A stretch of DNA of 64,000 nucleotides from NCBI RefSeq assembly GCF_002086795.1, contig NZ_MVIM01000018.1:47588-111587 (forward strand), given 5' to 3'. Positions 50,443-60,184 of this stretch are shown here, piece after piece. The position numbers were made by a program, and so were the translations under genes. Position 1 is the stretch's first letter, and every line of letters starts with the position of its first letter. The notes under the pieces were generated by a model. The model was not told the origin of the DNA. It saw only the letters and a list, made by a program, of their open reading frames with translations, and did not search any database. The DNA comes from Mycolicibacterium tusciae (GTDB lineage: Bacteria > Actinomycetota > Actinomycetes > Mycobacteriales > Mycobacteriaceae).

Positions 50443-51165
50443 GTGATTCGCATCGGCACCTCCGGATGGTCATACGACCACTGGGCCGGCGTGCTGTATC
50501 CGCCTAAATTGCCGGTCGCCAAGCGGTTGGCGACGTACGTCGAGGAATTCGACACCGTCGAGCTGAATGCCAGTTTCTACCGTTGGCCGAAGGACGCCAC
50601 CTTCGAGGGCTGGCGGCAGCGGCTGCCGGACGGTTTCACGATGTCGGTCAAGGCCCAGCGGGGTCTCACCCACTACCGAAGGCTGCGTTCGCCCGAACCT
50701 TGGGTGGAGCGGTTCGAGCGCTGCTGGACCGCGCTCGCCGACCGGAGCGAGGCGCTGCTCGTTCAACTGCATCCGGAGCTGGAACGCGACGACGAGCGGC
50801 TATCCCACTTCCTCACCGTGATGCCCGACTGGATTCCGGTGGCCATGGAATTGCGCCACCCGTCCTGGGACGACGACGCCGTCTATGCGCTGCTCGAACA
50901 GCACCGCGCCGCGTACGTGGTGATGAGCGGTCCCGGCCTGGCGTGTGTCCCCAAGGCGACCAGCTCGCTCGTGTACATACGCATGCACGGGCCGCCGCAG
51001 GACTCGATCTATGCGGGCTCCTACACCGACGACGAGCTGCGCGAATGGGCCGACAGGATCGCCGGCTGGCACGAGGAGGGACGCCGGGTGGTGGTCTACT
51101 TCAACAACGACCTGGGCGGACACGCCATCCGCAATGCGCGAAAGCTCAAAGACCTGTTGGCCTGA
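50443..51165 (+). CDS. DUF72-family protein
   Basis: 240 aa, GTG start. The TIM-barrel-like DUF72 opening IRIGTSGWSYDHWAGVLYPP is clear, with VELNASFYRWP, FTMSVKAQRGLTHYRRL, LLVQLHPEL, ELRHPSW and the end VVYFNNDLGGHAIRNA. The family is widespread with no proven activity. 35 bp separate it from both neighbours' ends; coupling is uncertain. Confidence 0.85.
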   Translation: MIRIGTSGWSYDHWAGVLYPPKLPVAKRLATYVEEFDTVELNASFYRWPKDATFEGWRQRLPDGFTMSVKAQRGLTHYRRLRSPEPWVERFERCWTALADRSEALLVQLHPELERDDERLSHFLTVMPDWIPVAMELRHPSWDDDAVYALLEQHRAAYVVMSGPGLACVPKATSSLVYIRMHGPPQDSIYAGSYTDDELREWADRIAGWHEEGRRVVVYFNNDLGGHAIRNARKLKDLLA

Positions 51166-51200
51166 TCCATCACGCCGTGTCGCGAGTAAGCTCAGGTGGC

Positions 51201-52406
51201 ATGACAACGTCGTCAACATTCGCCATCGTGGGCGGCGGCCTCGCCGGAGCAAAGGCCGCAGAAGCATTGCGTGACAAGGATTTCGACGGGCACATCGTGC
51301 TTTTCGCCGCAGAGGAGCACCTGCCCTACGAACGTCCCCCGCTGTCGAAGGAATTTCTCCTTGGCAAAAAGCAGTTCGGCGAATTCACCGCCGCGTCGTC
51401 GGCGTGGTACCGCGACCACCACGTCGAGCTGCAACTCGGCACCGAGGTGTCCGCGCTCGACCCCGATGGCCACACCGTGTCCCTGCCCGACGGCACCACC
51501 GTGGGCTACGACAAGCTTCTGCTGGCCACCGGGTCCACTCCCCGGCGGCCGCCCATTCCAGGCGCCGACGCCGAGGGCGTGCTCTACTTACGCACTATCG
51601 ACGATGCCCAGGCACTGAACTCCGTTCTGGCAGAGGGTACTTCGCTGGCGATCATCGGTGCGGGATGGATCGGCCTCGAAGTCGCCGCAGGTGCCCGCGA
51701 TCGGGGCGCAGCTGTCACGGTCGTCGAAACCGCAGAGGTGCCGTTGATGGGCGCCCTCGGCCGCGAGGCCGGCGAAGTATTCGCCACCATGCACCGCGAC
51801 CACGGCGTGGATCTGCGACTCGGCACCACGGTCGGCGAAATCACCACCGCCGGCGGCAGGGCGACGGGGCTCAAGCTGGGCGACGGTTCCACCGGCGCCG
51901 CCGATGCCGTTCTGGTCGCGGTCGGCGCGACCGCCAACATCGGGCTTGCCGAGCAGGCGGGCCTGGCCACCGGCAACGGCGGCGTTCTCGTGGATGCCGC
52001 TTTGCGCACCAGCAATCCGGACATCTTCGCCGTCGGCGATATCGCTGCCGCCGAGCATCCGGTGTTCGGTACTCGCATCCGCACCGAACATTGGGCGAAC
52101 GCGCTCAAACAACCCGCCGTCGCGGCCGCGGGCATGCTCGGAAAGCCGCAGGAGTACGCCGAACTGCCCTATTTCTTCACCGACCAGTACGACCTGGGGA
52201 TGGAATACGTGGGGCATGCACCCGACTACGATCGGGTGCTGTTCCGCGGCGACGTGGCAGGCCGCGAGTTCACGGCGTACTGGCTCGATGACGCGAACCG
52301 GGTGCTCGCGGGGATGAACGTCAACATCTGGGAAGGGCTCGATGACATCAAATCGCTGGTCCGGTCGCGGGAACCGGTCGACCCGGGAAAGCTTGTCGGC
52401 GCGTAG
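51201..52406 (+). CDS. NAD(P)H:ferredoxin/rubredoxin reductase-like flavoprotein (Rv1869c-like)
   Basis: 401 aa from ATG 51201. It has FAD (FAIVGGGLAGAKAAEAL) and NAD(P) (LAIIGAGWIGLEVAAGA) Rossmann motifs, the LLLATGS signature, PYERPPLSKEFLLG, and SNPDIFAVGDIA near the C-terminal FAD site. This is the putidaredoxin/rhodocoxin-reductase type without an active-site disulfide. It presumably reduces a ferredoxin for a P450 or oxygenase; no such partner is adjacent. From memory M. tuberculosis Rv1869c. The next gene starts at the base after its stop. Confidence 0.87.
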   Translation: MTTSSTFAIVGGGLAGAKAAEALRDKDFDGHIVLFAAEEHLPYERPPLSKEFLLGKKQFGEFTAASSAWYRDHHVELQLGTEVSALDPDGHTVSLPDGTTVGYDKLLLATGSTPRRPPIPGADAEGVLYLRTIDDAQALNSVLAEGTSLAIIGAGWIGLEVAAGARDRGAAVTVVETAEVPLMGALGREAGEVFATMHRDHGVDLRLGTTVGEITTAGGRATGLKLGDGSTGAADAVLVAVGATANIGLAEQAGLATGNGGVLVDAALRTSNPDIFAVGDIAAAEHPVFGTRIRTEHWANALKQPAVAAAGMLGKPQEYAELPYFFTDQYDLGMEYVGHAPDYDRVLFRGDVAGREFTAYWLDDANRVLAGMNVNIWEGLDDIKSLVRSREPVDPGKLVGA

Positions 52407-53009
52407 GTGAACGTACGCACACTTTCGGTGGCGCTGGCGGCCGTGGCGACGCTGGCCGCGGGGTGCTCGGGAGGCACCGTTACCGACACCGACGAATCAC
52501 CCACCGCGACGCCTGCGGGCACGCCATCACCATCGACCCCACCGCCGAGCAACGCGCACTTGGCGAATGCTTTCGATTACGTCGCCTACCCACCCGCCGG
52601 AACGAGCTATTACTTCACCTCCCCCAGCGGAAACTGGGCGTGCGCCATCATTCCGCGGGACAAGGTGGGCTGTCAGTCCGCCGCGAACTGGCCGTCCGCC
52701 ATGGGCATCACCGGCGCACCGGACTCGGTGCCCGGCACTGACGGCGACACCACGACACCGAACGCACTTGTCATTCCACGCGACGGCGACGCACAGTTCG
52801 TTGCGCTGGAAGAGCCGGAATTCGCGCTCGATCCCGGACCCGCGAAAGTCCTGCCGTTCAACAGAATCCTGGCCGCAGCCGGATTCCGCTGCAACGTACA
52901 GGAGGCGGCGGGTGTCTCATGTCTGAGCGAGTTCAGCGAAAAGGGCTTCACGTTCTCCGCTGACGGATTCGTGCCGCAGTACACCGACGTGCCCGTGGAG
53001 GCTCCGTAA
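52407..53009 (+). CDS. Lipoprotein of unknown function
   Basis: 200 aa, GTG start immediately after the reductase stop. Lipobox LAAGC (Cys20). A Thr/Pro/Ser-rich linker (21-50) leads to a domain with the aromatic NAFDYVAYPPAGTSYYF, SGNWACAI and paired cysteines (WACAI, VGCQS, RCNVQ, VSCLS). Probably an extracytoplasmic protein with disulfides. Likely translated together with the reductase. Converges with the thiolase-like gene after 2 bp. No function. Confidence 0.75.
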   Translation: MNVRTLSVALAAVATLAAGCSGGTVTDTDESPTATPAGTPSPSTPPPSNAHLANAFDYVAYPPAGTSYYFTSPSGNWACAIIPRDKVGCQSAANWPSAMGITGAPDSVPGTDGDTTTPNALVIPRDGDAQFVALEEPEFALDPGPAKVLPFNRILAAAGFRCNVQEAAGVSCLSEFSEKGFTFSADGFVPQYTDVPVEAP

Positions 53010-53011
53010 CC

Positions 53012-54478
53012 TCACACCAGCGTCGCGGTGCCGTCCTGGTTGACCTGAACCTTGGCCCCGGCGATGTCCTCTCGGACCGTCACGTCGACATCCTCGGGGA
53101 TCACGGCGAGCGCACGCGCATCCTCGGGTGTGCGCACAGCGAGGAAGGCCTTCTCCGGCGATCCATCTCGATCGAACGGAGTCGTCCACGATTCGACGGT
53201 GCCCACCCCCGACCATTCGACGACGGCCTCGCGGGTGGGTTCGCGGTCGACGGCCTCTTGTACGTCTTCCCAACGGAATTCGTGGGTCGGCGGCTCCGTC
53301 CCGTACACGCCGAAGCTGTGTTTGGTGAGGTAGCCGCCGTTGGCGGTGATGAGGCCGCGCTGGCCGGGGTTGGCGACCAGGCGTTCGGCCATGGTGGCGA
53401 TCGAATGCGTCACGTAGTTGTTCCACGGGCCGCCCGCGAAAGTGAGCCCGCCCGTCACGGTCAGGGGCCGGGACGAGTCACCGCTCGGCAGGCCGAGTTC
53501 GTTCGCCGCCACCTGCACCGCGGACGGGAAGCATGAGTAGAGGTCGATCAGCGCCATGTCGTCGATGCCGGCACCGGCCAGCTCCAGCGCGCGGTTGCCC
53601 GCGATCCGGATGGCCGGTGACGTGTGGAACTCGGCGCGATTGCTGATCGCATAGGTGTCGTGGGCGTCGGTACCCGCGTACGGGAAAACCCAACGGTCGC
53701 GCGGGATCTGCAGGTGGGTGGCCTTCTCGACCGACGTCAGCACCAGCGCCGCACCTTGATCCACCATGTTGTTCGAGTTCATCAGTTTGGTGTAGGGCCA
53801 GCTGACCATCCGGTTGCTCGGACTGGGTTCGGCGATGTCGTCGGCCGACAGCGCCTCCCGGCTCCACGCATACGGATTCGTCGCGGCCACCGCGCTGAAC
53901 TGCGACCAGAGTTCGCCGATGCGGCGCCGGTGCTCGTCGGAGGATTCACCCGCCGCGATGCGCAGCGCCTGCTCGAACATCGGATAGACATAGGCGGGCC
54001 GGTCCAGCTTGATCCGCAGGTCCGAGGGGCCGGCGAGCTCGATGCCTTCGTCGGAACCTTCGGCGATCGGCACGGAGTCGTCCTGGCTCGTCCAGTTTAG
54101 CTTGTGCCCGGCCTTGCGGACTCGGGAACGGGTGCGCCACGTCTCGGCCCCCGCGATCAGCACGACCTCCGAGCGCCCGGCCTGAATGTCCAGGCACGCC
54201 TTGTTGACCAGTGTCTGCGGTACGTTGCCGCCGATGCCGGTGTACCGCGTCGCGGCACCCTCGGCCCGAATACGCTGTGCCAGTAGCCGTCCCGGATCGC
54301 GGTAGCGCCAGGACAGTAGGTTGACCACGCGCACGGCGTCGACGGCCTCCAGCACGCGTGGGTCGGCGGCGGCGCGGGCGGCCGCCTCCATCAGGTCGAC
54401 GGGTTCGACGTCGGGGTTTTCGTCGTGCTGGTTGACCTGGCCAAAGCCGATCAACACCGGCGTCCGCGGATCCATCAT
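53012..54478 (-). CDS. Thiolase-like/acetyl-CoA acetyltransferase-family protein (Rv1867-like)
   Basis: 488 aa from ATG 54478, overlapping the CoA-transferase stop by 4 bp. The thiolase fold is visible: TPVLIGFGQVNQHDENP, VRVVNLLSWRYRDPGRLLAQR, NVPQTLVNKACLDIQAGRSEVVLIAGAE, then the C-terminal half DMALIDLYSCFPSAVQVAANELGL and GGLTFAGGPWNNY. The active-site Cys of degradative thiolases is not at its usual place near ETLVN/QTLVN; SCFPSA supplies a Cys late in the protein as in sterol-carrier-type thiolases. Possibly a condensing or lyase-like member. From memory Rv1867. Confidence 0.82.
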   Translation of the reverse strand: MMDPRTPVLIGFGQVNQHDENPDVEPVDLMEAAARAAADPRVLEAVDAVRVVNLLSWRYRDPGRLLAQRIRAEGAATRYTGIGGNVPQTLVNKACLDIQAGRSEVVLIAGAETWRTRSRVRKAGHKLNWTSQDDSVPIAEGSDEGIELAGPSDLRIKLDRPAYVYPMFEQALRIAAGESSDEHRRRIGELWSQFSAVAATNPYAWSREALSADDIAEPSPSNRMVSWPYTKLMNSNNMVDQGAALVLTSVEKATHLQIPRDRWVFPYAGTDAHDTYAISNRAEFHTSPAIRIAGNRALELAGAGIDDMALIDLYSCFPSAVQVAANELGLPSGDSSRPLTVTGGLTFAGGPWNNYVTHSIATMAERLVANPGQRGLITANGGYLTKHSFGVYGTEPPTHEFRWEDVQEAVDREPTREAVVEWSGVGTVESWTTPFDRDGSPEKAFLAVRTPEDARALAVIPEDVDVTVREDIAGAKVQVNQDGTATLV

Positions 54479-56817
54479 GGGCTCCCTTGTCGAGTGAAAA
54501 GCACGCCGTCGGCGATGAGCCGATCGGTGTCCTCGGCGCTCAATCCGAGCACCTCCTGGCAGATCTGGCGGGTCTGCTCCCCGGGCATCGGGGCGGGCCG
54601 GAGTTCTGCGGTGGGAATGCCGGTGTACGGCGCGGGTCCCGTCTCGCTGAGCATCGGTGCATCGAACAAGGGATGCGCCATCTCGACGTAGAGCCGCCGG
54701 AACGCCACCTGGGGATCGGTGGGTATGTCCACCGCCCGGTTCATCGGTGCCGCGGGAATGCCTGCGGCTTGCAGGATCTCGGCGACATCCGCCTTGTCCT
54801 GGGCATGCGTCCACTCCGACACCGCAGCGATGAATGTGGCCCGCTCGTCGGGAAGGTCACGGCCGATGACCGTCGAGAGCACCGCACGGTCGGCCTGCGA
54901 CCGAACAGAGATGACACACCATTCGTCGTCGCCCTCGCACGGATAGACGCCATGGATTGCGTGGTCCTCGGTCACCGGTACCCCGGCCGCACGTGCCGCC
55001 TCGGCGACGTATGCGGTGGCAAGCTGATTGACGGCCGCTTCGGCCTGCGGAATATGCACGTGCGCACCGGTTCCGGAGTGCTCGCGGCGAATCAAGGCGG
55101 CCAGCGCCGCGACCGCGGTGAGCCTGGCGGCGACATGGTCGGGGAAGACGGTGGTGGCGTCATAGAAGCTGTCGGGTTCGGCGTCTTGGGAGGTCCACAG
55201 CCAGGTGACACCTGTCGCCGCACGCACCAGCGGGCCGTAGCCCATCCGGTCGCTCCAGGGACCGGTCGCCCCGTACGCACTGCTTTCCGCCAGTACGATG
55301 CGTGGATTGATGGCTCGCAGCTGTTCGTACGAAAAGCCCAGCGACTCAAGAGTTCCGGGCTTGAAGTTGGCGAAGACGGCGTCCGATTCCGCAACGAGAC
55401 GGCGGAAGAGTTCGGCCCCTTCGGGATGCCGAAGGTCGAGCCCGAGACTCTGTTCGTTCCGGTGCGTCAACGCCCACGACCGGCTCATCGTCATCCCCGG
55501 CGCCGTCTGCCGAAGACCGTCGGGATAGGCGGCGCTTTCAACCTTGATCACCTCGGCGCCCAGGTCGGCGAAAAGCCGGCCCAGCTCGCCGCCCGCGACG
55601 ATCACCCCGAGGTCCAGTATGCGCAGGCCGTCGAACGGGCGGCGCACGTCGTCGTCGCGAGCCTCGACAGTGAAGGGGCCTGCCGCCCAATCGGGATCGT
55701 CGGCCCCCGCCGTGGGCGCGGGGCGCGCAACCCCGGCGTGGCGGCCGTCGACGACAACGGGGCCCACGGGAACCGTCACCCTCACGCCATCGGAGATCGC
55801 GAGATCGGTCAACGCCCCCACGGCGCGAAAATGCTCCGAAGTCAGGGTTTCAGCCGCGGTGAGGACCGCGGCCACCGGCACTCCCCGTGCCTGTCCACCG
55901 GCAACCAGCGTGTCCATCGTCTGCGACGCGAACAGTTCGGCGATCGCGGCGTTGAGTTCGCGCGAAGCGGCGTAGCGGGCGGCGATGGTGTCGAACTTCG
56001 GATCGGCGAACTGCTCGGGTTCGCCGAGCCAGCCGCGCATTCCGCGCCATTGGCGCGCCGACAGCAGGCAGATGCGAACGTGGCCGTCCTTGCACGCGAA
56101 GATCGGGTAGATGTGCTGATTGCGCGGTCGGCCCCGCCACAGCTCACCGGCGGACTTGAGGCCGACGGCAGCCTGGCCCTCCGATCCGAACGGCGGATCG
56201 AGCGACTGCAGCACCCCCTCGAACCGCGAGAAGTCGATGTAATCGCCTCTGCCGTCGCGCAATCGGCGGTAGAAGGCGGCCAGCGCTGACCAGGCAGCCT
56301 GCACCGCGGCCGTCCCCGACGCCACGCCCTCGGGCGGCAACACCGGCCTGCCGGTCGTCGGTCCTGTCCGTGACAGAGCGGTCGACATCGCATACAGCAC
56401 GGCATCGGTCGCCTGCCGCGAACTGTAAGGACCGGTGGCGCCGAAGTCGGTGATCGACAACGTCACCAGGTGCCCGAACTGTTCGGCCAGCGCGGCAGCA
56501 GATGTTCCGAACGCCGCCGCTGTTCCCGTGTTTCCGCTGTCCACGACGATGTCGGCGGTACCGGCCAACGCGACAAGCCGCCTCCGACCGTCGGCGCTGT
56601 CCGGGTCGAGCACCGCGCTGCGCTTGTTCGCGTTGTTTATCGCGAACGCGATGCTTTCGCCTGCGATGGCGGGCAACGCGCGACGAGCCGCGGTTCCGTC
56701 GCCAAGTTCGATCTTCAAGACGTCAGCGCCCAGGTCCGCAAACAGCCGGCCGACCCCATCGGAAGACGCTCCGCCCAAATCCAGCACACGCACTGACGCG
56801 AGCAATCCACCGCTCAT
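54475..56817 (-). CDS. CoA-transferase family III protein with two CaiB/BaiF domains (Rv1866-like)
   Basis: 780 aa, twice the usual family length. Domain 1 (about 1-375) opens SVRVLDLGGASSDGVGRLFADLGADVLKIE, and domain 2 (about 390-780) opens GLRILDLGVIVAGGELGRLFADLGAEVIKVE, both with the class III opening and RNQHIYPIFACKDGHV / HGVYPCEGDDEWCVISV segments. Such enzymes move CoA between carboxylic acids; which domain keeps the catalytic Asp cannot be settled by eye. It overlaps the LLM gene (56814) and the thiolase-like gene by 4 bp each, so the three form a tightly coupled set. From memory Rv1866. Confidence 0.87.
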   Translation of the reverse strand: MSGGLLASVRVLDLGGASSDGVGRLFADLGADVLKIELGDGTAARRALPAIAGESIAFAINNANKRSAVLDPDSADGRRRLVALAGTADIVVDSGNTGTAAAFGTSAAALAEQFGHLVTLSITDFGATGPYSSRQATDAVLYAMSTALSRTGPTTGRPVLPPEGVASGTAAVQAAWSALAAFYRRLRDGRGDYIDFSRFEGVLQSLDPPFGSEGQAAVGLKSAGELWRGRPRNQHIYPIFACKDGHVRICLLSARQWRGMRGWLGEPEQFADPKFDTIAARYAASRELNAAIAELFASQTMDTLVAGGQARGVPVAAVLTAAETLTSEHFRAVGALTDLAISDGVRVTVPVGPVVVDGRHAGVARPAPTAGADDPDWAAGPFTVEARDDDVRRPFDGLRILDLGVIVAGGELGRLFADLGAEVIKVESAAYPDGLRQTAPGMTMSRSWALTHRNEQSLGLDLRHPEGAELFRRLVAESDAVFANFKPGTLESLGFSYEQLRAINPRIVLAESSAYGATGPWSDRMGYGPLVRAATGVTWLWTSQDAEPDSFYDATTVFPDHVAARLTAVAALAALIRREHSGTGAHVHIPQAEAAVNQLATAYVAEAARAAGVPVTEDHAIHGVYPCEGDDEWCVISVRSQADRAVLSTVIGRDLPDERATFIAAVSEWTHAQDKADVAEILQAAGIPAAPMNRAVDIPTDPQVAFRRLYVEMAHPLFDAPMLSETGPAPYTGIPTAELRPAPMPGEQTRQICQEVLGLSAEDTDRLIADGVLFTRQGSP

Positions 56818-57689
56818 CGGGCCAGCAGCCGTTCGACCCAGTCGAGATGGGAGTCGGTGGTGGTGGCGACATAGATCAGGTCGACGAAGACGTCGGGATA
56901 ACCGTTGTCGGCCAGCACATTCACGGCCTCGGCCACCGACTCCGCGGCCGTGTCCTCGGCGACGTTGATCCGGACACAGGCGTGGATCGCCGACGGGTCA
57001 CGTCCGGCGGCGCGGGCCGCGTCGTCGATCTTTTTCCGCTGCCAGGCCAGCATGTCGAGGTTCACCCCGCCCGGCACTTGGACCACCGCCATCCAGCCGT
57101 CGGCACGCGCACCCACGCGCTTGAGCCCGGCCGACCCGAACGCACCCAGGTAGATCGGGGGTCGCGGCCGTTGTACCGGTTTGAGGTTCACCCACGATGC
57201 CGGGATGGACCAGCGTTCCCCTTGGTGGGCAACGGGACTGGTTGTCCACAGTTGCTCCAGCGCGTCCAGCAGCTCGTCGAGTTGCGCACCGCGACGGCGA
57301 AACGGTGCACCTGCGGCCTGGTACTCCTCGGGTGACCAGCCGATGCCGAAGCCGGGCATCAGGCGTCCGCCGCTGACCACGTCCAGACTGGTGAGTTGCC
57401 GGGCCAGCTGCACCGGCGGGTACCACGGGGCCACGAACACGCTGGCCCCCAGGCGGGCTCGGGTCGTCGCCGTCGCGGCCACCGCCAACGCGATGAACGG
57501 GTCGATACCGGTGCGGAACTGCCCGGGGATGGTGTCCTTACCCGCGTATCCGACGGTCGGTTGCACCGCGGCCAGCAGCCGGTCCCCTACCCAGAGGCTG
57601 TCGGCGCCGAGTTCCTCGGCCGTCGAGGCGAAGCGGGCCAGCTCAGCGTAGGCCGCATCTCCGAATTGCGGCACCGCGAATCCCAGCAC
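56814..57689 (-). CDS. LLM-class (probably F420-dependent) oxidoreductase
   Basis: 291 aa from GTG 57689 (VLGFAVPQFGDAAYAELARF). Longer starts would overlap the phosphoketolase. It has the TIM-barrel LLM pattern: ADSLWVGDRLL, DPFIALAVAATATTRARLGASVFVAPWYPPVQLARQLTSLDVVSGGRLMPGFGIGW (in parts), RGAQLDELLDALEQLW and RPRPPIYLGAF. Flavin or F420 oxidoreductase with an unknown substrate. It precedes the CoA-transferase by a 4-bp overlap, which ties it to that acyl-CoA pathway. Confidence 0.85.
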   Translation of the reverse strand: MLGFAVPQFGDAAYAELARFASTAEELGADSLWVGDRLLAAVQPTVGYAGKDTIPGQFRTGIDPFIALAVAATATTRARLGASVFVAPWYPPVQLARQLTSLDVVSGGRLMPGFGIGWSPEEYQAAGAPFRRRGAQLDELLDALEQLWTTSPVAHQGERWSIPASWVNLKPVQRPRPPIYLGAFGSAGLKRVGARADGWMAVVQVPGGVNLDMLAWQRKKIDDAARAAGRDPSAIHACVRINVAEDTAAESVAEAVNVLADNGYPDVFVDLIYVATTTDSHLDWVERLLAR

Positions 57690-57718
57690 GACCGACAGGG
57701 TAATGCGTGCATTCGCGA

Positions 57719-60184
57719 CTACTCGTTGTCGCCTCCGGTCGACGAGGTCGCGTCGAGGTTCGACTGCCCCGCCAGCCCGCGCGCATCGGGCCACACCCAG
57801 TCGCGCACCTCGGGCAGATCATCGCCGTGCTCACGGGTGTATTCGCGGGCGGTGATGCGCATGTCGACCATGCGCTGCCGCAGCGTCGCACACCGCGACT
57901 GCAGGGACGGCACGCGGTCGATCACGTCCATCACCAGGTGGAACCGATCGAGGTCGTTGAGCATGACCATGTCGAAGGGGGTGGTGGTTGTCCCCTCTTC
58001 CTTGTAACCCCGCACATGCACGTTGTTGGCGCCGTCACGCCGATAGATGAGCCGGTGGATCAGCCACGGATAACCGTGATAGGCGAAGATCACCGGCTTG
58101 TCCGGGGTGAAGATCCCGTCGAATGCGCGGTTGGACAGACCATGCGGGTGCTCGGTGTCGTCCTGCAGGCGCATCAGGTCGACGACGTTGACGAAGCGCA
58201 CTTTCAGGTCCGGCAGGTGTTGTCTGAGAATGTCGACCGCCGCGAGACCCTCGAGCGTCGGCACGTCGCCGGCGGTCGCGATCACGACGTCAGGGTCCGT
58301 GCCGAGTTCTTCGGTGCCCGCCCATTCCCAGATGCCCAGTCCTCTGGTGCAGTGCGCGATCGCCTCGTCCATGGTGAGGAAGTTGGGGTGCGGCTGCTTG
58401 CCCGCCACCACCACGTTCACATACTGCCGGGACCGCAGGCAGTGGTCGTAGGTGGACAGCAGGGTGTTCGCATCCGGCGGCAGGTACACCCTGACGATCT
58501 CGGCTTTCTTGTTGACCACGTGGTCGATGAAGCCGGGGTCCTGATGGCTGAAGCCGTTGTGGTCCTGCCGCCAAACATGGCTCGAGAGAAGGTAATTCAG
58601 GCTCGCGATGGGCCGGCGCCAGGGTATGTGGTTGGTGACCTTGAGCCACTTCGCGTGCTGGTTGACCATCGAGTCGACGATGTGGATGAAGGCTTCGTAG
58701 CAGTTGAACAGACCGTGTCGGCCGGTCAGCAGATATCCCTCGAGCCAGCCCTGGCACTGGTGTTCGGACAACATCTCGACGACGCGTCCGGCCCGGGCGA
58801 GATGCTCGTCCACCTCCGGGCCGACGAAGTCGGCGTTCCACTGTTTGGCGGTCGTATCGAATACGGCCTGCAGACGATTCGACGCGGTCTCGTCGGGGCC
58901 GAATATCCGGAAGTTGTCGGGGTTCAGCCGAATCACTTCCGTCAGCCACTCACCGAGCACCTTGGTCGCTTCGGCGATGGTCGCACCCGGGGCCGGCACG
59001 TCCACGCCGAACTTCCGGAAGTCAGGAAGTCGCAGATCCTTCAACAACATTCCACCGTTGGCGTGTGGATTGTCACTCATTCGCAGCGTGCCTGCCGGTG
59101 CGAGTTCGGCGATGGCGGAATGGAGTTTGCCGTCCTCGTCGAACAACTCATCGGGCCGGTACGAGCCCAACCAGTCGGCGAGCACCTGCAGATGCTCGGG
59201 GGTGTCGCGGGCGCTGGCCAACGGAACCTGGTGTGCGCGCCAGGATCCCGTGGTCTTCTTTCCGTCGATGTAGTCGGGTCCCGTCCACCCCTTGGGTGTG
59301 CGGAAGACGATCATCGGCCACGCCGGCCGCCGCTCGTCACGCTGAGAAGCCGTGGCCTTGATGTCCGAGATCTCGTTGAGCACCTCGTCGAGCAACGACG
59401 CGAATCGCCGGTGAACGTCGGCGATGTCGTCGTCCTCGGTCGCCTCGAAGAAGTACGGGTGGTGCCCGTAGCCGACCATCAGGCTACGGAGTTCGTCCTG
59501 AGATATCCGGTCCAGAACCGTCGGATTCGCGATCTTGTACCCGTTGAGATGCAGGATCGGCAGCACCACACCGTCTTTGGCGGGGTTGACGAACTTGTTC
59601 GAATGCCAACTCGTCGCCAGGGCCCCAGTCTCGGCCTCGCCGTCCCCGACGACAGCCGCGACCAGCAGGTCCGGGTTGTCGAACGCCGCGCCGTAGGCGT
59701 GCGAAAGCGCATACCCGAGTTCCCCGCCCTCGTGGATCGAGCCCGGCGTTTCAGGTGCGACGTGCGACGGGATGCCGCCAGGGAAGGAGAACTGTCGGAA
59801 CAACCGCCGAATGCCCTCGGTGTCCCGGGTGATATCTGAGTACACCTCCGAGTAGGTGCCATCGAGGTAGGCGTTGGCGACCAGTCCGGGGCCGCCGTGA
59901 CCGGGCCCGGTGACGTACAGGGTCGACTGCTCGCGCTCCTTGATGACCCTGTTGAGATGCGCGTACAAGAAGTTCAGACCCGGCGTGGTCCCCCAGTGGC
60001 CGAGCAGACGGGGTTTGACGTCGTCGCGGGACAGCGGTGTTTTCAGCAGCGGGTTGGCCAGCAGATAGATCTGGCCTACGGACAGGTAGTTGGCAGCACG
60101 CCACCAACCGTCGATTTGGGCGAGCGTCTCGTCGCTCAGCGAGTGCAGTTCAGCGGAATGCCAATTGTGCGCCAGCGTGGTCAT
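57719..60184 (-). CDS. xfp: Phosphoketolase (xylulose-5-phosphate/fructose-6-phosphate)
   Basis: 821 aa from ATG 60184 behind AGGAGG. It is a thiamine-diphosphate enzyme: YVTGPGHGGPGLVANAYLDG, GGIPSHVAPETPGSIHEGGE, and the TPP/Mg motif VVGDGEAETGALATSWHSNKF are all present, with the C-terminal domain ending LPEVRDWVWPDARG. It splits xylulose-5-P or fructose-6-P to acetyl-phosphate plus an aldose-phosphate. Acetate kinase or phosphotransacetylase is not next to it. It lies 29 bp before the LLM gene and may lead that transcript. Confidence 0.96.
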   Translation of the reverse strand: MTTLAHNWHSAELHSLSDETLAQIDGWWRAANYLSVGQIYLLANPLLKTPLSRDDVKPRLLGHWGTTPGLNFLYAHLNRVIKEREQSTLYVTGPGHGGPGLVANAYLDGTYSEVYSDITRDTEGIRRLFRQFSFPGGIPSHVAPETPGSIHEGGELGYALSHAYGAAFDNPDLLVAAVVGDGEAETGALATSWHSNKFVNPAKDGVVLPILHLNGYKIANPTVLDRISQDELRSLMVGYGHHPYFFEATEDDDIADVHRRFASLLDEVLNEISDIKATASQRDERRPAWPMIVFRTPKGWTGPDYIDGKKTTGSWRAHQVPLASARDTPEHLQVLADWLGSYRPDELFDEDGKLHSAIAELAPAGTLRMSDNPHANGGMLLKDLRLPDFRKFGVDVPAPGATIAEATKVLGEWLTEVIRLNPDNFRIFGPDETASNRLQAVFDTTAKQWNADFVGPEVDEHLARAGRVVEMLSEHQCQGWLEGYLLTGRHGLFNCYEAFIHIVDSMVNQHAKWLKVTNHIPWRRPIASLNYLLSSHVWRQDHNGFSHQDPGFIDHVVNKKAEIVRVYLPPDANTLLSTYDHCLRSRQYVNVVVAGKQPHPNFLTMDEAIAHCTRGLGIWEWAGTEELGTDPDVVIATAGDVPTLEGLAAVDILRQHLPDLKVRFVNVVDLMRLQDDTEHPHGLSNRAFDGIFTPDKPVIFAYHGYPWLIHRLIYRRDGANNVHVRGYKEEGTTTTPFDMVMLNDLDRFHLVMDVIDRVPSLQSRCATLRQRMVDMRITAREYTREHGDDLPEVRDWVWPDARGLAGQSNLDATSSTGGDNE

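Noticed and set aside
54487..56289. 600-codon plus-strand open frame
   Set aside because: Antisense to the double CoA-transferase.
57707..59839. 710-codon plus-strand open frame
   Set aside because: Antisense to phosphoketolase; composition is typical of a shadow frame.
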